A stretch of 64,000 nt of DNA from Xanthobacteraceae bacterium (GTDB lineage Bacteria; Pseudomonadota; Alphaproteobacteria; Rhizobiales; Xanthobacteraceae): positions 992,001 through 1,056,000 of the forward strand of contig JAMLIK010000001.1 in assembly GCA_023954195.1 (NCBI GenBank), given 5' to 3'. This document shows positions 46,320 to 55,580 of this stretch, one piece after another (position 1 is the first letter of the stretch; every line of letters starts with the position of its first letter). The notes beneath the pieces were generated by a model, which worked only from the letters and a program-made list of their open reading frames with translations, was not told where the DNA came from and did no database searches. A program made the translations under genes and the position numbers.

Positions 46320-47099
46320 ATGAGCACGTTCGAACACATCATCGTCGAGAGAAAAGGCGCGGTCGGCCTCGTCCGCCTCAACCGGCCGAAGATGCTCAAC
46401 GCGCTGTCGTTCGGCGTGTTCAGGGAAATCGCCGCCGCCATCGATGCGCTTGAGGCCGACGACGCCGTCGGCTGCATCGTCATCACCGGCAACGAGAAAG
46501 CCTTCGCCGCCGGCGCCGACATCAAGGAGATGCAGCCGAAGGGCTTCATCGACATGTTCAACGAGGATTTCAAGGCGATCGGCGGCGACCGCGTCGCCAC
46601 CTGCCGCAAGCCGACCATCGCGGCGGTGGCGGGCTACGCGCTCGGCGGCGGCTGCGAACTGGCGATGATGTGCGACTTCATCATCGCCGCCGACACCGCG
46701 AAATTCGGCCAGCCGGAAATCACGCTCGGCACCATTCCCGGCATCGGCGGCACCCAGCGCCTGACCCGCGCCATCGGCAAGGCCAAGGCGATGGATCTCT
46801 GCCTGACCGGCCGGATGATGGACGTCAACGAGGCCGAGCGCTCGGGGCTGGTCAGCCGCATCGTTCCCGCCGACAAGCTGATGGACGAGGCGCTCGCCGC
46901 CGCCGAAAAGATCGCGGCGATGTCGCGCCCGGCCGCCGAGATGGCCAAGCTCGCGGTCAACCGCGCCTTCGAGACGACGCTCAACGAGGGCATGAACGTG
47001 GAGCGCGACCTGTTCCGCTCGACCTTCGCGCTGGAAGACCGCGCCGAGGGCATGGCCGCCTTCATCGCCAAGCGCAAGCCGGACAACAAGAACCGCTGA
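46320..47099 (+). CDS. Enoyl-CoA hydratase (crotonase family)
   Basis: A 259-residue crotonase hydrating trans-2-enoyl-CoA, probably in fatty-acid or phenylacetate degradation. The oxyanion-hole motifs are [10 protein letters not shown] and [16 protein letters not shown], with the two catalytic Glu residues in GGGCELA and [28 protein letters not shown] precedes the ATG. Length is normal. The exact substrate range (short or medium chain) cannot be judged; paaF, echA and fadB-type names would all be defensible. Confidence 0.93.
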   Translation: MSTFEHIIVERKGAVGLVRLNRPKMLNALSFGVFREIAAAIDALEADDAVGCIVITGNEKAFAAGADIKEMQPKGFIDMFNEDFKAIGGDRVATCRKPTIAAVAGYALGGGCELAMMCDFIIAADTAKFGQPEITLGTIPGIGGTQRLTRAIGKAKAMDLCLTGRMMDVNEAERSGLVSRIVPADKLMDEALAAAEKIAAMSRPAAEMAKLAVNRAFETTLNEGMNVERDLFRSTFALEDRAEGMAAFIAKRKPDNKNR

Positions 47100-47134
47100 G
47101 GCGGCTTTCCTATTTTGGTGGAAGCGCGACAAAA

Positions 47135-47212
47135 CGTCATTGCCGGGCTTGACCCGGCAATCCATCATTTCAAGAAGATGGATGCGCGGATCAAGTCCGC
47201 GCATGACGACGG
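47135..47212. repeat. Dispersed palindromic repeat, family B, copy 2
   Basis: CGTCATTGCCGGGCTTGACC with CGGCAATCCATC, then GATGCGCGGATCAAGTCCGC with GCATGACGACGG. It consists of two hairpin arms, nearly the same as copy 3 at 49046. Confidence 0.85.
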
Positions 47213-47248
47213 TTGATTCCGTCAAAGACGGAACACCTTTGCTCCCCC

Positions 47249-48649
47249 TCACCCACGCGGCGGCCATTCCGGGGCGTCGTGGCCGAGCGGCACCGCGGGC
47301 CGGGTCCACGCCGCCGGCGTGGACGACAGCACTGCCGCGTGGCGCACGGCGCGAAGCCGGCCGAAACCCGAGTTGCTTTCCTCGATGAAGGGCGCCACCG
47401 CCTCCTGCGCGATATCCGCCGTCTCCAATCCCCTCGGCAGCCGTCCGAGCGACCACAGCCATTGGCCGGTCTGCGCCAGCGACACGCGGACATGCCAGCT
47501 TCCGCCCTCGCGCGCCTGGCGCGCCCGCGCCATCATCGCGCCGAACGCCATCAGATAGCCGGTGACGTGATCGAGGATCTGCATCGGCAGTTCCTTCGGC
47601 CCGTTGACGCCGGCCGCCTGCGCCTCGGCATGGTTGAACCCGGTCGAGGTTTGCACCAGCGAGTCGAAGCCGCGCCGCTCCGCCCACGGCCCGACATGGC
47701 CGTAGGCCGAGAGCGAGACATAGACGATGCCGGGATTGAGCAGCGCCGCGTCCTGCGGCGAGAAGCCGAGCGCCGCCAGCGCGCCCGGCCGATAGCCCTG
47801 CACCATGATGTCGGCGCCGCTCATCAGCTTGCGCAACGCCGCGCGGCCCGGTTCGCTCTTGAGATCGAGCGAGCACGACAGCTTGCCGCGGCCGGTATCG
47901 ATCACCAGCCACGGGATCGACGGCAGCGCCGGCGAGGTCACCAGCATCACGTCGGCGCCGTGGGCGGCGAGCGCGCGGCCGGCCACCGGCCCGGCGATCA
48001 CCCGCGACAGGTCGAGCACGCGCAGCCCCGACAGCGGCCGCTCGCCCGCCGGCCACGGACGCGGCGCGGCCTCGCCGATCCGCTCGATGGCGATCACCGG
48101 CAGCGCCTGGAGCGCCTTGGCCTGCGGATGCGCCAGCCATTGCTCGCGCGAGCGCATCATCGACACCACGCAGCCCCCCGCGTAAGCCGCCGTTTCGAAC
48201 GCCTCGCCCTTCCATTTCATCAGCGCCGCCTGCACCGCGTCGCGCTCGGCGACGCAACCGAGCAGCTTGCAGATGTTGTCGCGATGATGGGGGAAGTTGG
48301 TGTGAAGCCGGACGAAACGGCCGTCGCCGGTCTTGTAGACCCCGGCGATGGCGTCCCACGCCGGCGGCGGCGGCTTGCCCGCGACCGTGAGATAGCGCTC
48401 GCTGCGACATTCGACCGCCGCGTGCAGCATGTCCACCGCCACGGTCTGCGCCGGGGCGCCGCGCAGCCGCGCGATCTCGGCGGCCGCGAGGCCCGTCGCC
48501 GCGATGCCGGCCTGCGCCGCCGCCGCGACCCGGAACGACGACGGCAGCGCCGGTTCCGCGCCGGTGAGTTTCACCGCCTCCGGCGACAACGGCTTGCCTC
48601 CGGCTCGCGCCCAGAGGTCGGCGATAATATCGTGGACCGATGTCATCAT
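47249..48649 (-). CDS. CaiB/BaiF family III CoA-transferase, halves in unusual order
   Basis: A 466-residue family III CoA-transferase. In most members the Rossmann opening comes first; here it starts only at residue ~205 (PLSGLRVLDLSRVIAGPVAGRALAAHGADVMLV), followed by GRAALRKLMSGADIMVQGYRPGAL, FDSLVQTSTG and GYLMAFGAM. Residues 1-200 instead resemble the usual C-terminal part (VDMLHAAVECRSERYLTVAGKPPP, YKTGDGRFVRLHTNFPHHRDNICKLLG). This is either a circular permutation or a duplication with one half lost. The start is at 48649. The substrate is unknown. Confidence 0.85.
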   Translation of the reverse strand: MMTSVHDIIADLWARAGGKPLSPEAVKLTGAEPALPSSFRVAAAAQAGIAATGLAAAEIARLRGAPAQTVAVDMLHAAVECRSERYLTVAGKPPPPAWDAIAGVYKTGDGRFVRLHTNFPHHRDNICKLLGCVAERDAVQAALMKWKGEAFETAAYAGGCVVSMMRSREQWLAHPQAKALQALPVIAIERIGEAAPRPWPAGERPLSGLRVLDLSRVIAGPVAGRALAAHGADVMLVTSPALPSIPWLVIDTGRGKLSCSLDLKSEPGRAALRKLMSGADIMVQGYRPGALAALGFSPQDAALLNPGIVYVSLSAYGHVGPWAERRGFDSLVQTSTGFNHAEAQAAGVNGPKELPMQILDHVTGYLMAFGAMMARARQAREGGSWHVRVSLAQTGQWLWSLGRLPRGLETADIAQEAVAPFIEESNSGFGRLRAVRHAAVLSSTPAAWTRPAVPLGHDAPEWPPRG

Positions 48650-48746
48650 TCACGCTCCCGGAAAATGGCCGGCATGCTTTTTACTAAGACTTTCGCATGC
48701 GCAAGCCTAGCATCGCGGCATTCCGACCAGCCATGAGGAAGCCGCA

Positions 48747-49034
48747 ATGGCCGCCATCGATCCCCTGACCGCCGCCGGCGTGTTGCTGGCGACCGCCGCG
48801 ACCGACGCCGTCTATGTGATGTTCACGGCCGCGGTGGTGGCGCGACGGCGCGTGCCCGCCGCGACATGGAGCAGCGTCTGGTATCTGCTCTCGTCCGTCG
48901 CGGTGATTAGCTATACCGAGAACGCCGTGTATGTCATCTTCGCCGCGATCGGCTCGTGGTTCGGCGCTTTCGCGACGATCACCTTCCTGCACCGTCCGCC
49001 CGGCGGCCCGCCGGTCGGCGCATCGCCGGATTAA
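48747..49034 (+). CDS. Small three-span inner-membrane protein
   Basis: A 95-residue protein with hydrophobic segments at ~8-30, 43-58 and 60-80 (VLLATAATDAVYVMFTAAVVARR, VWYLLSSVAVISYTENAVYVIFAAIGSWFGAFATI). Conserved aromatic and acidic residues inside the spans (TDAVYV, YTENAVYV) form a repeated A-V-Y-V pattern, suggesting two related halves. A short Pro-rich tail ends the protein. The family is unknown. Confidence 0.68.
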   Translation: MAAIDPLTAAGVLLATAATDAVYVMFTAAVVARRRVPAATWSSVWYLLSSVAVISYTENAVYVIFAAIGSWFGAFATITFLHRPPGGPPVGASPD

Positions 49035-49045
49035 GCGCGCGGAGG

Positions 49046-49120
49046 CGTCATTGCCGGACTTGATCCGGCAATCCATCTCTTGAAGCATGGATGCGCGGGT
49101 CAAGCCCGCGCATGACGACG
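49046..49120. repeat. Dispersed palindromic repeat, family B, copy 3
   Basis: CGTCATTGCCGGACTTGATC with CGGCAATCCATC, then GATGCGCGGGTCAAGCCCGC with GCATGACGACG. It sits just beyond the dnaE2 stop and could help end transcription from both sides. Confidence 0.85.
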
Positions 49121-49140
49121 ACGATGTGCGGATTGCGTCT

Positions 49141-52100
49141 TCAATGGAAATCCCGCGACGGCGGCAGCAGGCGGACGTTGCGCGGATGGCGATGCTTTTG
49201 CGCCGGCACGTCCGGCTGCGCGCCGGGCGGTGCGGCCAGCGCGTCGTTGGCGAGCGCCAGCAGATCGCGGGAGCGGTCGATCAGGCGCTCGGCGACCAGA
49301 TGCACCACTTTCTCGGGGCTGCTCTGGATGCGACCCTCCACCAGCACCAGCCGCGCGCCCATCACTTCCTTGCGAAATCGCGCCATCACCTTCGGCCATA
49401 CCACGATGTTGGCGATGCCGGTTTCGTCCTCCAGCGTCATGAACACCACGCCCTTGGCGCTGCCCGGCCGCTGCCGCACCAGCACCACGCCGGCGCAGCG
49501 CACGCGCCCGCCGTCGCGAGCATCGCAGACCTCGCGGCAGGCGACGACGCCTTGCGCCGAAAACCCCTCGCGCAAAAACTGCATCGGGTGTCCGTTCAGC
49601 GACAGCCGCACGGTCTGATAATCCGCCATCACCCGCTCCGGCGGCGGCATCGCCGGCAACGGCCGCGCGATCTCATCCGGCTGCTCGCGCGCGGCGGCCG
49701 CCATGAACAGCGGCAACGGCGCGTCGTCCGGCAGGCGGCGCACCGCCCATAGCGCGGCGCGGCGATCGAGCCCCACCGAGCGGAACGCATCGGCGTCCGC
49801 GAGCAGGACCAGCGCGCGTTTCGGCAACCGCGTGGCCTGCGCGAAATCCTCCAGCGAGGCGAACGGCCCGCGCGCGCGGGCGGCGACGATGCGCTCGCCC
49901 CAGTCGTCGTCACTTGAGTTCATCTCATCCGGGTCGCGCCATTTGAAGCCGTCGATCTGTCGGAAGCCGAGCCGCACCGCGTGGTGCGCGCCGCAGCGTC
50001 CCTCCAGCGTGCTCTGACTGAAACTGTGCGACACGTCCACCGCGCGCACCGTGACGCCGTTCTTGCGCGCGTCGCCGACGATCTGCGCCGGCGCGTAAAA
50101 GCCCATCGGCTGCGAATTCAACAATCCGCAGCAGAACGCGTCGGGATGGAACCGCTTCAGCCACGACGAGACATAGACAAGCTGGGCGAAGGCGGCGGCG
50201 TGGCTTTCCGGAAAACCGTAGCTGCCGAAACCCTTGATCTGCTCGAAGCAGTTTTTCGCGAAGTCCGCGTCGTAGCCGCGCGCGATCATGCTGCCGACCA
50301 TCTTGGCCTCGAACTTGTGAATGGTGCCGACATGGCGGAAGGTCGCCATCGCGCGGCGCAGGCCGTTGGCTTCCTCGGAAGTGAACTTGGCGGCGTCGAT
50401 GGCGATCCGCATCGCCTGTTCCTGAAACAGCGGCACGCCGCGCGTCCGCCTCAGGATGGCCTTCAACTCGTTCCTGTCGCCGCCTTTCGGATAAGGATAT
50501 TCGATATCCTCCTCCCGCATCTTCCGCCGCTTGAGATAGGGATGCACCATGTCGCCCTGGATCGGCCCCGGCCGCACGATGGCGACCTCGATGACCAGAT
50601 CGTAGAAGGTGCGCGGACGCAGGCGCGGCAGCATGTTCATCTGCGCCCGGCTCTCGACCTGGAACACGCCGAGCGATTCCCCCTCGCACAGCATGTCGTA
50701 GACCTCGGGAATTTCGCGCGGGATCGTCGCCAGTCGCCAGCGCTCACCCTTGTGGCGCGCGATCAGATCGAAGCACTTGCGGATGCAGGTCAGCATGCCG
50801 AGCGCCAGCACGTCGACCTTCATCATCCGCATCGCGTCGACGTCGTCCTTGTCCCATTCGATGAAGGTGCGGTCCGCCATCGCCGCGTTGCCGATCGGGG
50901 CGTAGGTGTCGAGGCGATCCTGGGTCAGGACATAGCCACCGACATGCTGCGACAGATGGCGCGGGAAGCCGATCAGTCGCGTCGCGAGGTTCACCGCGCG
51001 GGAAACCGTCGGGTTGTCGGGATCGAGCCCGGCCTGCCGCACTTGCCTGTCGTCGAGGCCGTCGCCATGGTGACCCCACACGGTGTCGGCGAGCGCGGCG
51101 GTGACGTCCTCGCTCAGGCCCAGCGCCTTGCCGACGTCGCGGATGGCGCTGCGCGGCCGGTAATGGATCACGGTGGCGATGATCGCGGCGCGGTGGCGGC
51201 CGTAGCGGCGATAGACATACTGCATCACCTCCTCGCGGCGAGAGTGCTCGAAATCGACGTCGATGTCCGGCGGCTCCAGCCGCTCCTTGGAGATGAATCG
51301 CTCGAACAACAGGTCGATCTCGGCCGGGTTGACCGAGGTGATGCCGAGCACGTAGCAGACCGCCGAGTTGGCCGCCGAGCCGCGCCCCTGGCACAGGATG
51401 TTCTGCGCCCGCGCCCATTGCACGATGTCGTGCACGGTAAGGAAGTAATGCGCGTAGTTGAGTTCGGCGATCAGCGCCAGTTCCTTGTTCAGGGTCGCGC
51501 GCAGCCCGTCGTCGATGCCTTGCGGGAAATAGCGGGCGACGCCGGCCCAGGTCAGGTCCGTGAGATGCTGCTGCGCGGTCTTGCCCGGCGGCACCGGCTC
51601 GTCGGGATATTGATACTTCAATTGATCGAGCGAGAAACTGACGCGGTCGGCGAAGCGCACCGTCTCGGCCAATGCCTCCGGCCACGGCTTGAACAGCCGC
51701 GCCATCTCGTTCGGCCGGAGCAAATGGCGCTCGGCATGGGCTTGCAGCCGGCGTCCGGCCGCCGCCACCGTCACCTTGTCGCGAATGCAGCACAACACGT
51801 CCTGCAACCGCCGGCGCTGATGCAGGTGATAGAGCACGTCATTGGTGGCGATCAGGGCGACGCCCGCCGCCGCCGCGAGCCGTTGCAGCCGCGCCATGCG
51901 CCGCGCGTCGTCGCCGCGATGATGCAGCGCGGCGGCGAGCCACACGCCCTCGACGGGAAGCCGCGCCAGCGCATCGAGCGCCTGCGACGTCTCGCGGACG
52001 CGGATGCGATAATCCGGCACGACCACCGCCAGCAAGCCCTCGCTGAACGCCGCCAGATCGTCGAAGCGCAGATGGCATTCGCCCTTCGCCGCCGCGAGTT

Positions 52101-52404
52101 TGCCTCGGCTCAGCAGTTGACAGAGCCGCCCATAGGCGGCGCGGTCGCGCGGATAGGCGAGAATGTCCGGCGTGCCGTCGGTGAAGACGAGGCGCGCGCC
52201 GATCAGCAATTTCGGCTTGTAGCGCGCCCGCGCCAGGTTGCCGTATTCGCCATAGGCGCGCACCACGCCGGCCAGCGTGTTACGGTCGGCGATGCCGATG
52301 GCATAGAGTCCGTATTTGCTGGCGCGCCGGACATATTCCTGCGGGTGCGAGGCGCCGCGCAGGAACGAGAAATTGGTGGTGACGCCGATTTCCGCGTAGG
52401 TCAT
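49141..52404 (-). CDS. dnaE2: Error-prone DNA polymerase DnaE2 (ImuC)
   Basis: A 1087-residue C-family polymerase for SOS translesion synthesis and mutagenesis. It has a PHP domain at the N-terminus (GVTTNFSFLRGASHPQEY), polymerase active-site acids in PPDIDVDFEH and in FIEWDKDDVDAMRMMKVDVLALG, HhH and OB-fold domains near the C-terminus (GVVFMTLEDETGIANIVVW), and no tau-binding tail. The ATG at 52404 overlaps the imuB stop (ATGA). It works with ImuA and ImuB as a mutasome; DnaE2 is the catalytic member. Confidence 0.96.
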   Translation of the reverse strand: MTYAEIGVTTNFSFLRGASHPQEYVRRASKYGLYAIGIADRNTLAGVVRAYGEYGNLARARYKPKLLIGARLVFTDGTPDILAYPRDRAAYGRLCQLLSRGKLAAAKGECHLRFDDLAAFSEGLLAVVVPDYRIRVRETSQALDALARLPVEGVWLAAALHHRGDDARRMARLQRLAAAAGVALIATNDVLYHLHQRRRLQDVLCCIRDKVTVAAAGRRLQAHAERHLLRPNEMARLFKPWPEALAETVRFADRVSFSLDQLKYQYPDEPVPPGKTAQQHLTDLTWAGVARYFPQGIDDGLRATLNKELALIAELNYAHYFLTVHDIVQWARAQNILCQGRGSAANSAVCYVLGITSVNPAEIDLLFERFISKERLEPPDIDVDFEHSRREEVMQYVYRRYGRHRAAIIATVIHYRPRSAIRDVGKALGLSEDVTAALADTVWGHHGDGLDDRQVRQAGLDPDNPTVSRAVNLATRLIGFPRHLSQHVGGYVLTQDRLDTYAPIGNAAMADRTFIEWDKDDVDAMRMMKVDVLALGMLTCIRKCFDLIARHKGERWRLATIPREIPEVYDMLCEGESLGVFQVESRAQMNMLPRLRPRTFYDLVIEVAIVRPGPIQGDMVHPYLKRRKMREEDIEYPYPKGGDRNELKAILRRTRGVPLFQEQAMRIAIDAAKFTSEEANGLRRAMATFRHVGTIHKFEAKMVGSMIARGYDADFAKNCFEQIKGFGSYGFPESHAAAFAQLVYVSSWLKRFHPDAFCCGLLNSQPMGFYAPAQIVGDARKNGVTVRAVDVSHSFSQSTLEGRCGAHHAVRLGFRQIDGFKWRDPDEMNSSDDDWGERIVAARARGPFASLEDFAQATRLPKRALVLLADADAFRSVGLDRRAALWAVRRLPDDAPLPLFMAAAAREQPDEIARPLPAMPPPERVMADYQTVRLSLNGHPMQFLREGFSAQGVVACREVCDARDGGRVRCAGVVLVRQRPGSAKGVVFMTLEDETGIANIVVWPKVMARFRKEVMGARLVLVEGRIQSSPEKVVHLVAERLIDRSRDLLALANDALAAPPGAQPDVPAQKHRHPRNVRLLPPSRDFH

Positions 52405-53999
52405 GCGAACAGCCCGTGCAGAAACCAGCGGAAGCTCGTCACCTCGCGGCGGTGGATGCCCTCGCGATAAAGCCAGAAGCGCGCGCCCTCGGCATCCTCG
52501 GCGCGAAAGTAATCGCGCGTCGGCTCCTCGCAATCGTGGCGTTGCCACCATTCGGCGGCGATCCGCTCCGGTCCCTCGACCCGCGCGAGGCGATGGAAGA
52601 CGCGCCGCCAGCGGAACGCCGCCGGCGGGCCGTGCGGAAAATCCGCCAGCACCTCGACCGGTTCCGGCGGCGCGAACAGCCGCAGCGGCCGCAACGGCGG
52701 CTCGCCCTCGGCGCGCGCCGGCCACGCCGCCACCGCCGCCGCCGCGAGATGGGACTGCGCCGGGACGGTGAAGGCGGCGCGCTCGGGAATGTGCGTGTCG
52801 CGCGGCAGGTGCACGGCGATGCGGTCGCCGCCGATCCGCGCCGCGATGCGGTCGATCAGCGCCGCCACTTCGTCGCTGTCGTGGACATGGGCGTCGAGAT
52901 CGCGCTGCGTTTGCAGCACGTCGTCGGCGCGGACCGCCGAAAGCCGGATCAGGTCGAAGCCGAAGCCGGGATCGAGCGGGTCGGCCAGCGCCTCCAGCCG
53001 CTCGCGGAACAGCCGCGCGACGATATCATCGCGCGTCACCGGCAGGCCGGTCTCGACGCCGATCCTGCGCAACCTCCCGTCGGCGCGGAAGAAGCTGGCC
53101 TCCAGATGCCGCGCGCCCTTGCCGTCGCGGCCCATGCGTTCGATCAGGGTTCGCGCCAGCGCCGACAGCGTCAGGACGATCACCGTGTCGGTTGCGACCG
53201 GTTCGGCGAAGCGCCGCTCCACGATGTAGTCGGGGGCCGGCTTGCGCGGCGAAATCGGCGCGTCGCGCGTGCCCAGCGCCTGCTCCAGCAAAGCCACGAA
53301 AGTCGCGCCAAAACGCGCGGCGATCTCGTGACGGCCGCGCGCGGCGACGTCGCCGATGGTTTTCAGCCCGGCGCGGCGCAGGCCGCGCGTGATCGCATCA
53401 TCGGCATCGAGCGTAAACACCGGCAGCGCCGCCACGGCGGCGGCCTCCTGCCCGTCCGGGACGACGCAACCGGACCGCCCGCGCGTCAGCGTCCGCGCGC
53501 AGGCGGGCGTGCCGGCGATGGCGGCGCTGACGACAAAGCCCTGCCGCCGCAGGCTGCCGCAGATCGTCCTCAACATCGACGCCTCGCCGCCGAACAGGTG
53601 GGCGCAGCCGCCGATGTCGAGCAGAAGGCCGTGCGGCGGATCGAGCGCCACCAGCGGCGTGAAGCGGTCGCACCAGTCGGCGATGTCGTTCAGCGTCTGC
53701 GTGTCGGCCGCGCCATCGGCGTCGAACGCCGCGATGTCCGGGCAGATCGCCCGCGCGCTTGTCAGCGGCGTTCCGACTTCAAGGCCGAGCCGCGCCGCCG
53801 CGTCGTTCAGCGCCGAGATGACCCGCGCGTTGTGATCCCTGGCGACGACGACGCAAGCAACCTCGTCATCCGGCGCGTCGCCATGGCGCGCCGACCGCCG
53901 CTTGATGCGGTCGGTCGGCAGGCGCGGCAGCCACAGGCTGAGAATGCGCCGCCGCTCGCGCGCCGGGAGGGAAGGAGACGTCACGGAAAAGGCACGCAT
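52401..53999 (-). CDS. imuB: ImuB, Y-family polymerase-like mutasome subunit
   Basis: A 532-residue Y-family-like protein that recruits DnaE2 to damaged DNA and to the sliding clamp. ERRRILSLWLPRLPTDRIKR opens the palm; the catalytic Asp/Glu residues of true Y-family polymerases are not at the expected positions, as is typical of ImuB. GTRDAPISPRKPAPDYIVERRFAEPV marks the little-finger entry. The C-terminal ImuB-specific part ends VTSFRWFLHGLF. ATG at 53999 gives the expected length; the start region overlaps imuA by about 134 bases. Confidence 0.93.
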   Translation of the reverse strand: MRAFSVTSPSLPARERRRILSLWLPRLPTDRIKRRSARHGDAPDDEVACVVVARDHNARVISALNDAAARLGLEVGTPLTSARAICPDIAAFDADGAADTQTLNDIADWCDRFTPLVALDPPHGLLLDIGGCAHLFGGEASMLRTICGSLRRQGFVVSAAIAGTPACARTLTRGRSGCVVPDGQEAAAVAALPVFTLDADDAITRGLRRAGLKTIGDVAARGRHEIAARFGATFVALLEQALGTRDAPISPRKPAPDYIVERRFAEPVATDTVIVLTLSALARTLIERMGRDGKGARHLEASFFRADGRLRRIGVETGLPVTRDDIVARLFRERLEALADPLDPGFGFDLIRLSAVRADDVLQTQRDLDAHVHDSDEVAALIDRIAARIGGDRIAVHLPRDTHIPERAAFTVPAQSHLAAAAVAAWPARAEGEPPLRPLRLFAPPEPVEVLADFPHGPPAAFRWRRVFHRLARVEGPERIAAEWWQRHDCEEPTRDYFRAEDAEGARFWLYREGIHRREVTSFRWFLHGLFA

Positions 54000-54759
54000 C
54001 ACAATTCCATTCCATGATCCACTGGCCGGTCGGGCCATGACGGTTGCGCAAGAGTTGCGCGTCGAACAGCGGCGCGCCCCAGACGTCTCGCGGCGGCGAG
54101 CGCGCCGCGCGCACCGTCCAGCGCGTTTCCGCGGCACCGGGCGCGGGCGCGGCGGCGATCCGCAGCATCAGACCGCTGACGCCGGAGCCGCGCGCCGCCA
54201 AGGTCAGCCGGCGGCTCGCGGTCAGATCGAGACGGCGCGTCTCGCCCCAGGTTTCGGTGACGACCGCGCCGAGCGCGTCGCAGGCCAGCGCGTCCGCCGC
54301 GATCCGCAACGCGGCCTCGACGTCGGGCGCGCGCACCGTCACCACCGCGCGCGGATCGAGGCCGAGTTCGCAAAAGCCGGTCATCGCGAGCGCGCCATGC
54401 TCGCGTTCGGAAAAATCCTGCCGGATCCACAACAGCGGCCGGCGCGCCGCGAGCCGCCACGCCAGCGTCGCGACAAAGCCCGAGGCGGTCGCCGCCTGCG
54501 CGCCGCCGCAAAACACCTCGTGCAGCGCCCCGCGCGGCAGGCCGCCTTGCAGCGCCGCGTCGGCCCCGGCATGGCCGAGCGCGACGCGCGGCGCGCCCTC
54601 GCCGCCAAAGGCGAGATCTTCGCCTTCCAGCCGCCCGATATCCCGGCGCAGCCGCGCCAGCGTGCCCGGATCGGGTTGCGCCGTGCCGCTTTCACGGCAC
54701 CCGGACGCTCCACCCGACGCCCCCTGGCGCGGCGACATTTCGATGCGCGCGCGGTCCAT
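53866..54759 (-). CDS. imuA: ImuA, RecA/SulA-like mutasome subunit
   Basis: A 297-residue accessory protein of the ImuA-ImuB-DnaE2 mutasome. RecA-like features are GLPRGALHEVFCGGAQAATASGF (P-loop position, degenerate), RRPLLWIRQDFSEREHGALAMTGFCELGLDP and VTETWGETRRLDLTASRRLTLAARGSGVSGLMLR. The ATG at 54759 is chosen because GGAGAG lies six bases before it; in-frame ATG 54786 falls inside the SOS box. Its 3' end overlaps imuB by about 134 bases, longer than usual. Transcription should start just upstream under LexA control. Confidence 0.9.
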   Translation of the reverse strand: MDRARIEMSPRQGASGGASGCRESGTAQPDPGTLARLRRDIGRLEGEDLAFGGEGAPRVALGHAGADAALQGGLPRGALHEVFCGGAQAATASGFVATLAWRLAARRPLLWIRQDFSEREHGALAMTGFCELGLDPRAVVTVRAPDVEAALRIAADALACDALGAVVTETWGETRRLDLTASRRLTLAARGSGVSGLMLRIAAAPAPGAAETRWTVRAARSPPRDVWGAPLFDAQLLRNRHGPTGQWIMEWNCDACLFRDVSFPPGARAAAHSQPVAAAPADRPHQAAVGAPWRRAG

Positions 54760-54780
54760 GCGCCGCTCTCCGATGACAAT

Positions 54781-54795
54781 GTTCATGTTATGTTC
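54781..54795 (-). promoter_or_regulatory. LexA (SOS) box controlling imuA-imuB-dnaE2
   Basis: GTTC-ATGTTAT-GTTC is the perfect alphaproteobacterial SOS box (GTTC-N7-GTTC; GAAC-N7-GAAC on the coding strand). It ends 22 bases before the imuA ATG. On the minus strand TTGACT with TTTACT 18 bases on is a likely -35/-10 just upstream, so LexA would cover the transcription start. Confidence 0.9.
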
Positions 54796-54931
54796 TAGTA
54801 AACACCTCTCGCCCGACACGAGTCAACCGGCTTGGCCGCGTGCGGAAAAAGCGTGGAAAATCATGAACGTCGCAGCCCTTGGCGGAACCTTCCCGAGGTT
54901 CCCTCGGTTAGGCATTCGAGCGGAGGCGGCG

Positions 54932-55561
54932 ATGACCCCAGCGCGATCCGACAGTCCCGAACATCTCGCCGCCCTGCGCGCGGCGGCGGCCGAATGCCGG
55001 GCCTGCCCGTTATGGAAAAACGCGACGCAGACGGTGTTCGGCGAAGGCCCCGCCCCCGCGCCGCTGATGCTGGTGGGCGAACAGCCGGGCGACAAGGAAG
55101 ACCTCGCCGGCCGGCCGTTCGTCGGACCGGCCGGACAAATGCTCGACCGCGCGCTCAAGGACGCCGGCATCGAGCGCAAGACGGTCTACGTCACCAATGC
55201 GGTGAAACATTTCAAGTTCGTGCCGCGCGGCAAGATCCGCCTGCACCAGAAACCCAACAGCGCCGAGATCACAGCGTGCCGGCCGTGGTACGCGCGCGAG
55301 CGGGCGGCGGTGAAGCCGGTGCTGGTGGTGGCGATGGGAGCGACCGCGGCGCAAGGCGTGCTCGGCAGGATCACGCCGATCAACAAGACGCGCGGCCGCC
55401 TCATCGACCTCGACGACGGCGGTGAGGCGCTGGTGACGGTGCATCCGTCCTATCTGCTCCGCCTGCCGGACCAGGGCGCGAGGGCGCGCGAATACCAGCG
55501 CTTCGTCGCCGACCTCAAGGTCGCCGCGGCGCGGCTGCGCCGGCATGCCGACGCGGCGTGA
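54932..55561 (+). CDS. UdgX-type uracil-DNA glycosylase
   Basis: A 209-residue uracil-DNA glycosylase of the family-4-like UdgX group. Motif A is GEQPGDKED at 49-57 and motif B is VTVHPSYLLRL. RGKIRLHQKP (His105) corresponds to the UdgX loop whose His forms a covalent link with abasic DNA; there it is usually KRRIH. Cys22, Cys25 and Cys116 match Fe-S ligand positions. GGAGG precedes the ATG at 54932. It diverges from imuA, with the SOS box between them, so SOS co-regulation is possible. Confidence 0.92.
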   Translation: MTPARSDSPEHLAALRAAAAECRACPLWKNATQTVFGEGPAPAPLMLVGEQPGDKEDLAGRPFVGPAGQMLDRALKDAGIERKTVYVTNAVKHFKFVPRGKIRLHQKPNSAEITACRPWYARERAAVKPVLVVAMGATAAQGVLGRITPINKTRGRLIDLDDGGEALVTVHPSYLLRLPDQGARAREYQRFVADLKVAAARLRRHADAA

Positions 55562-55580
55562 GGCTCATTTTGCAAAACGG

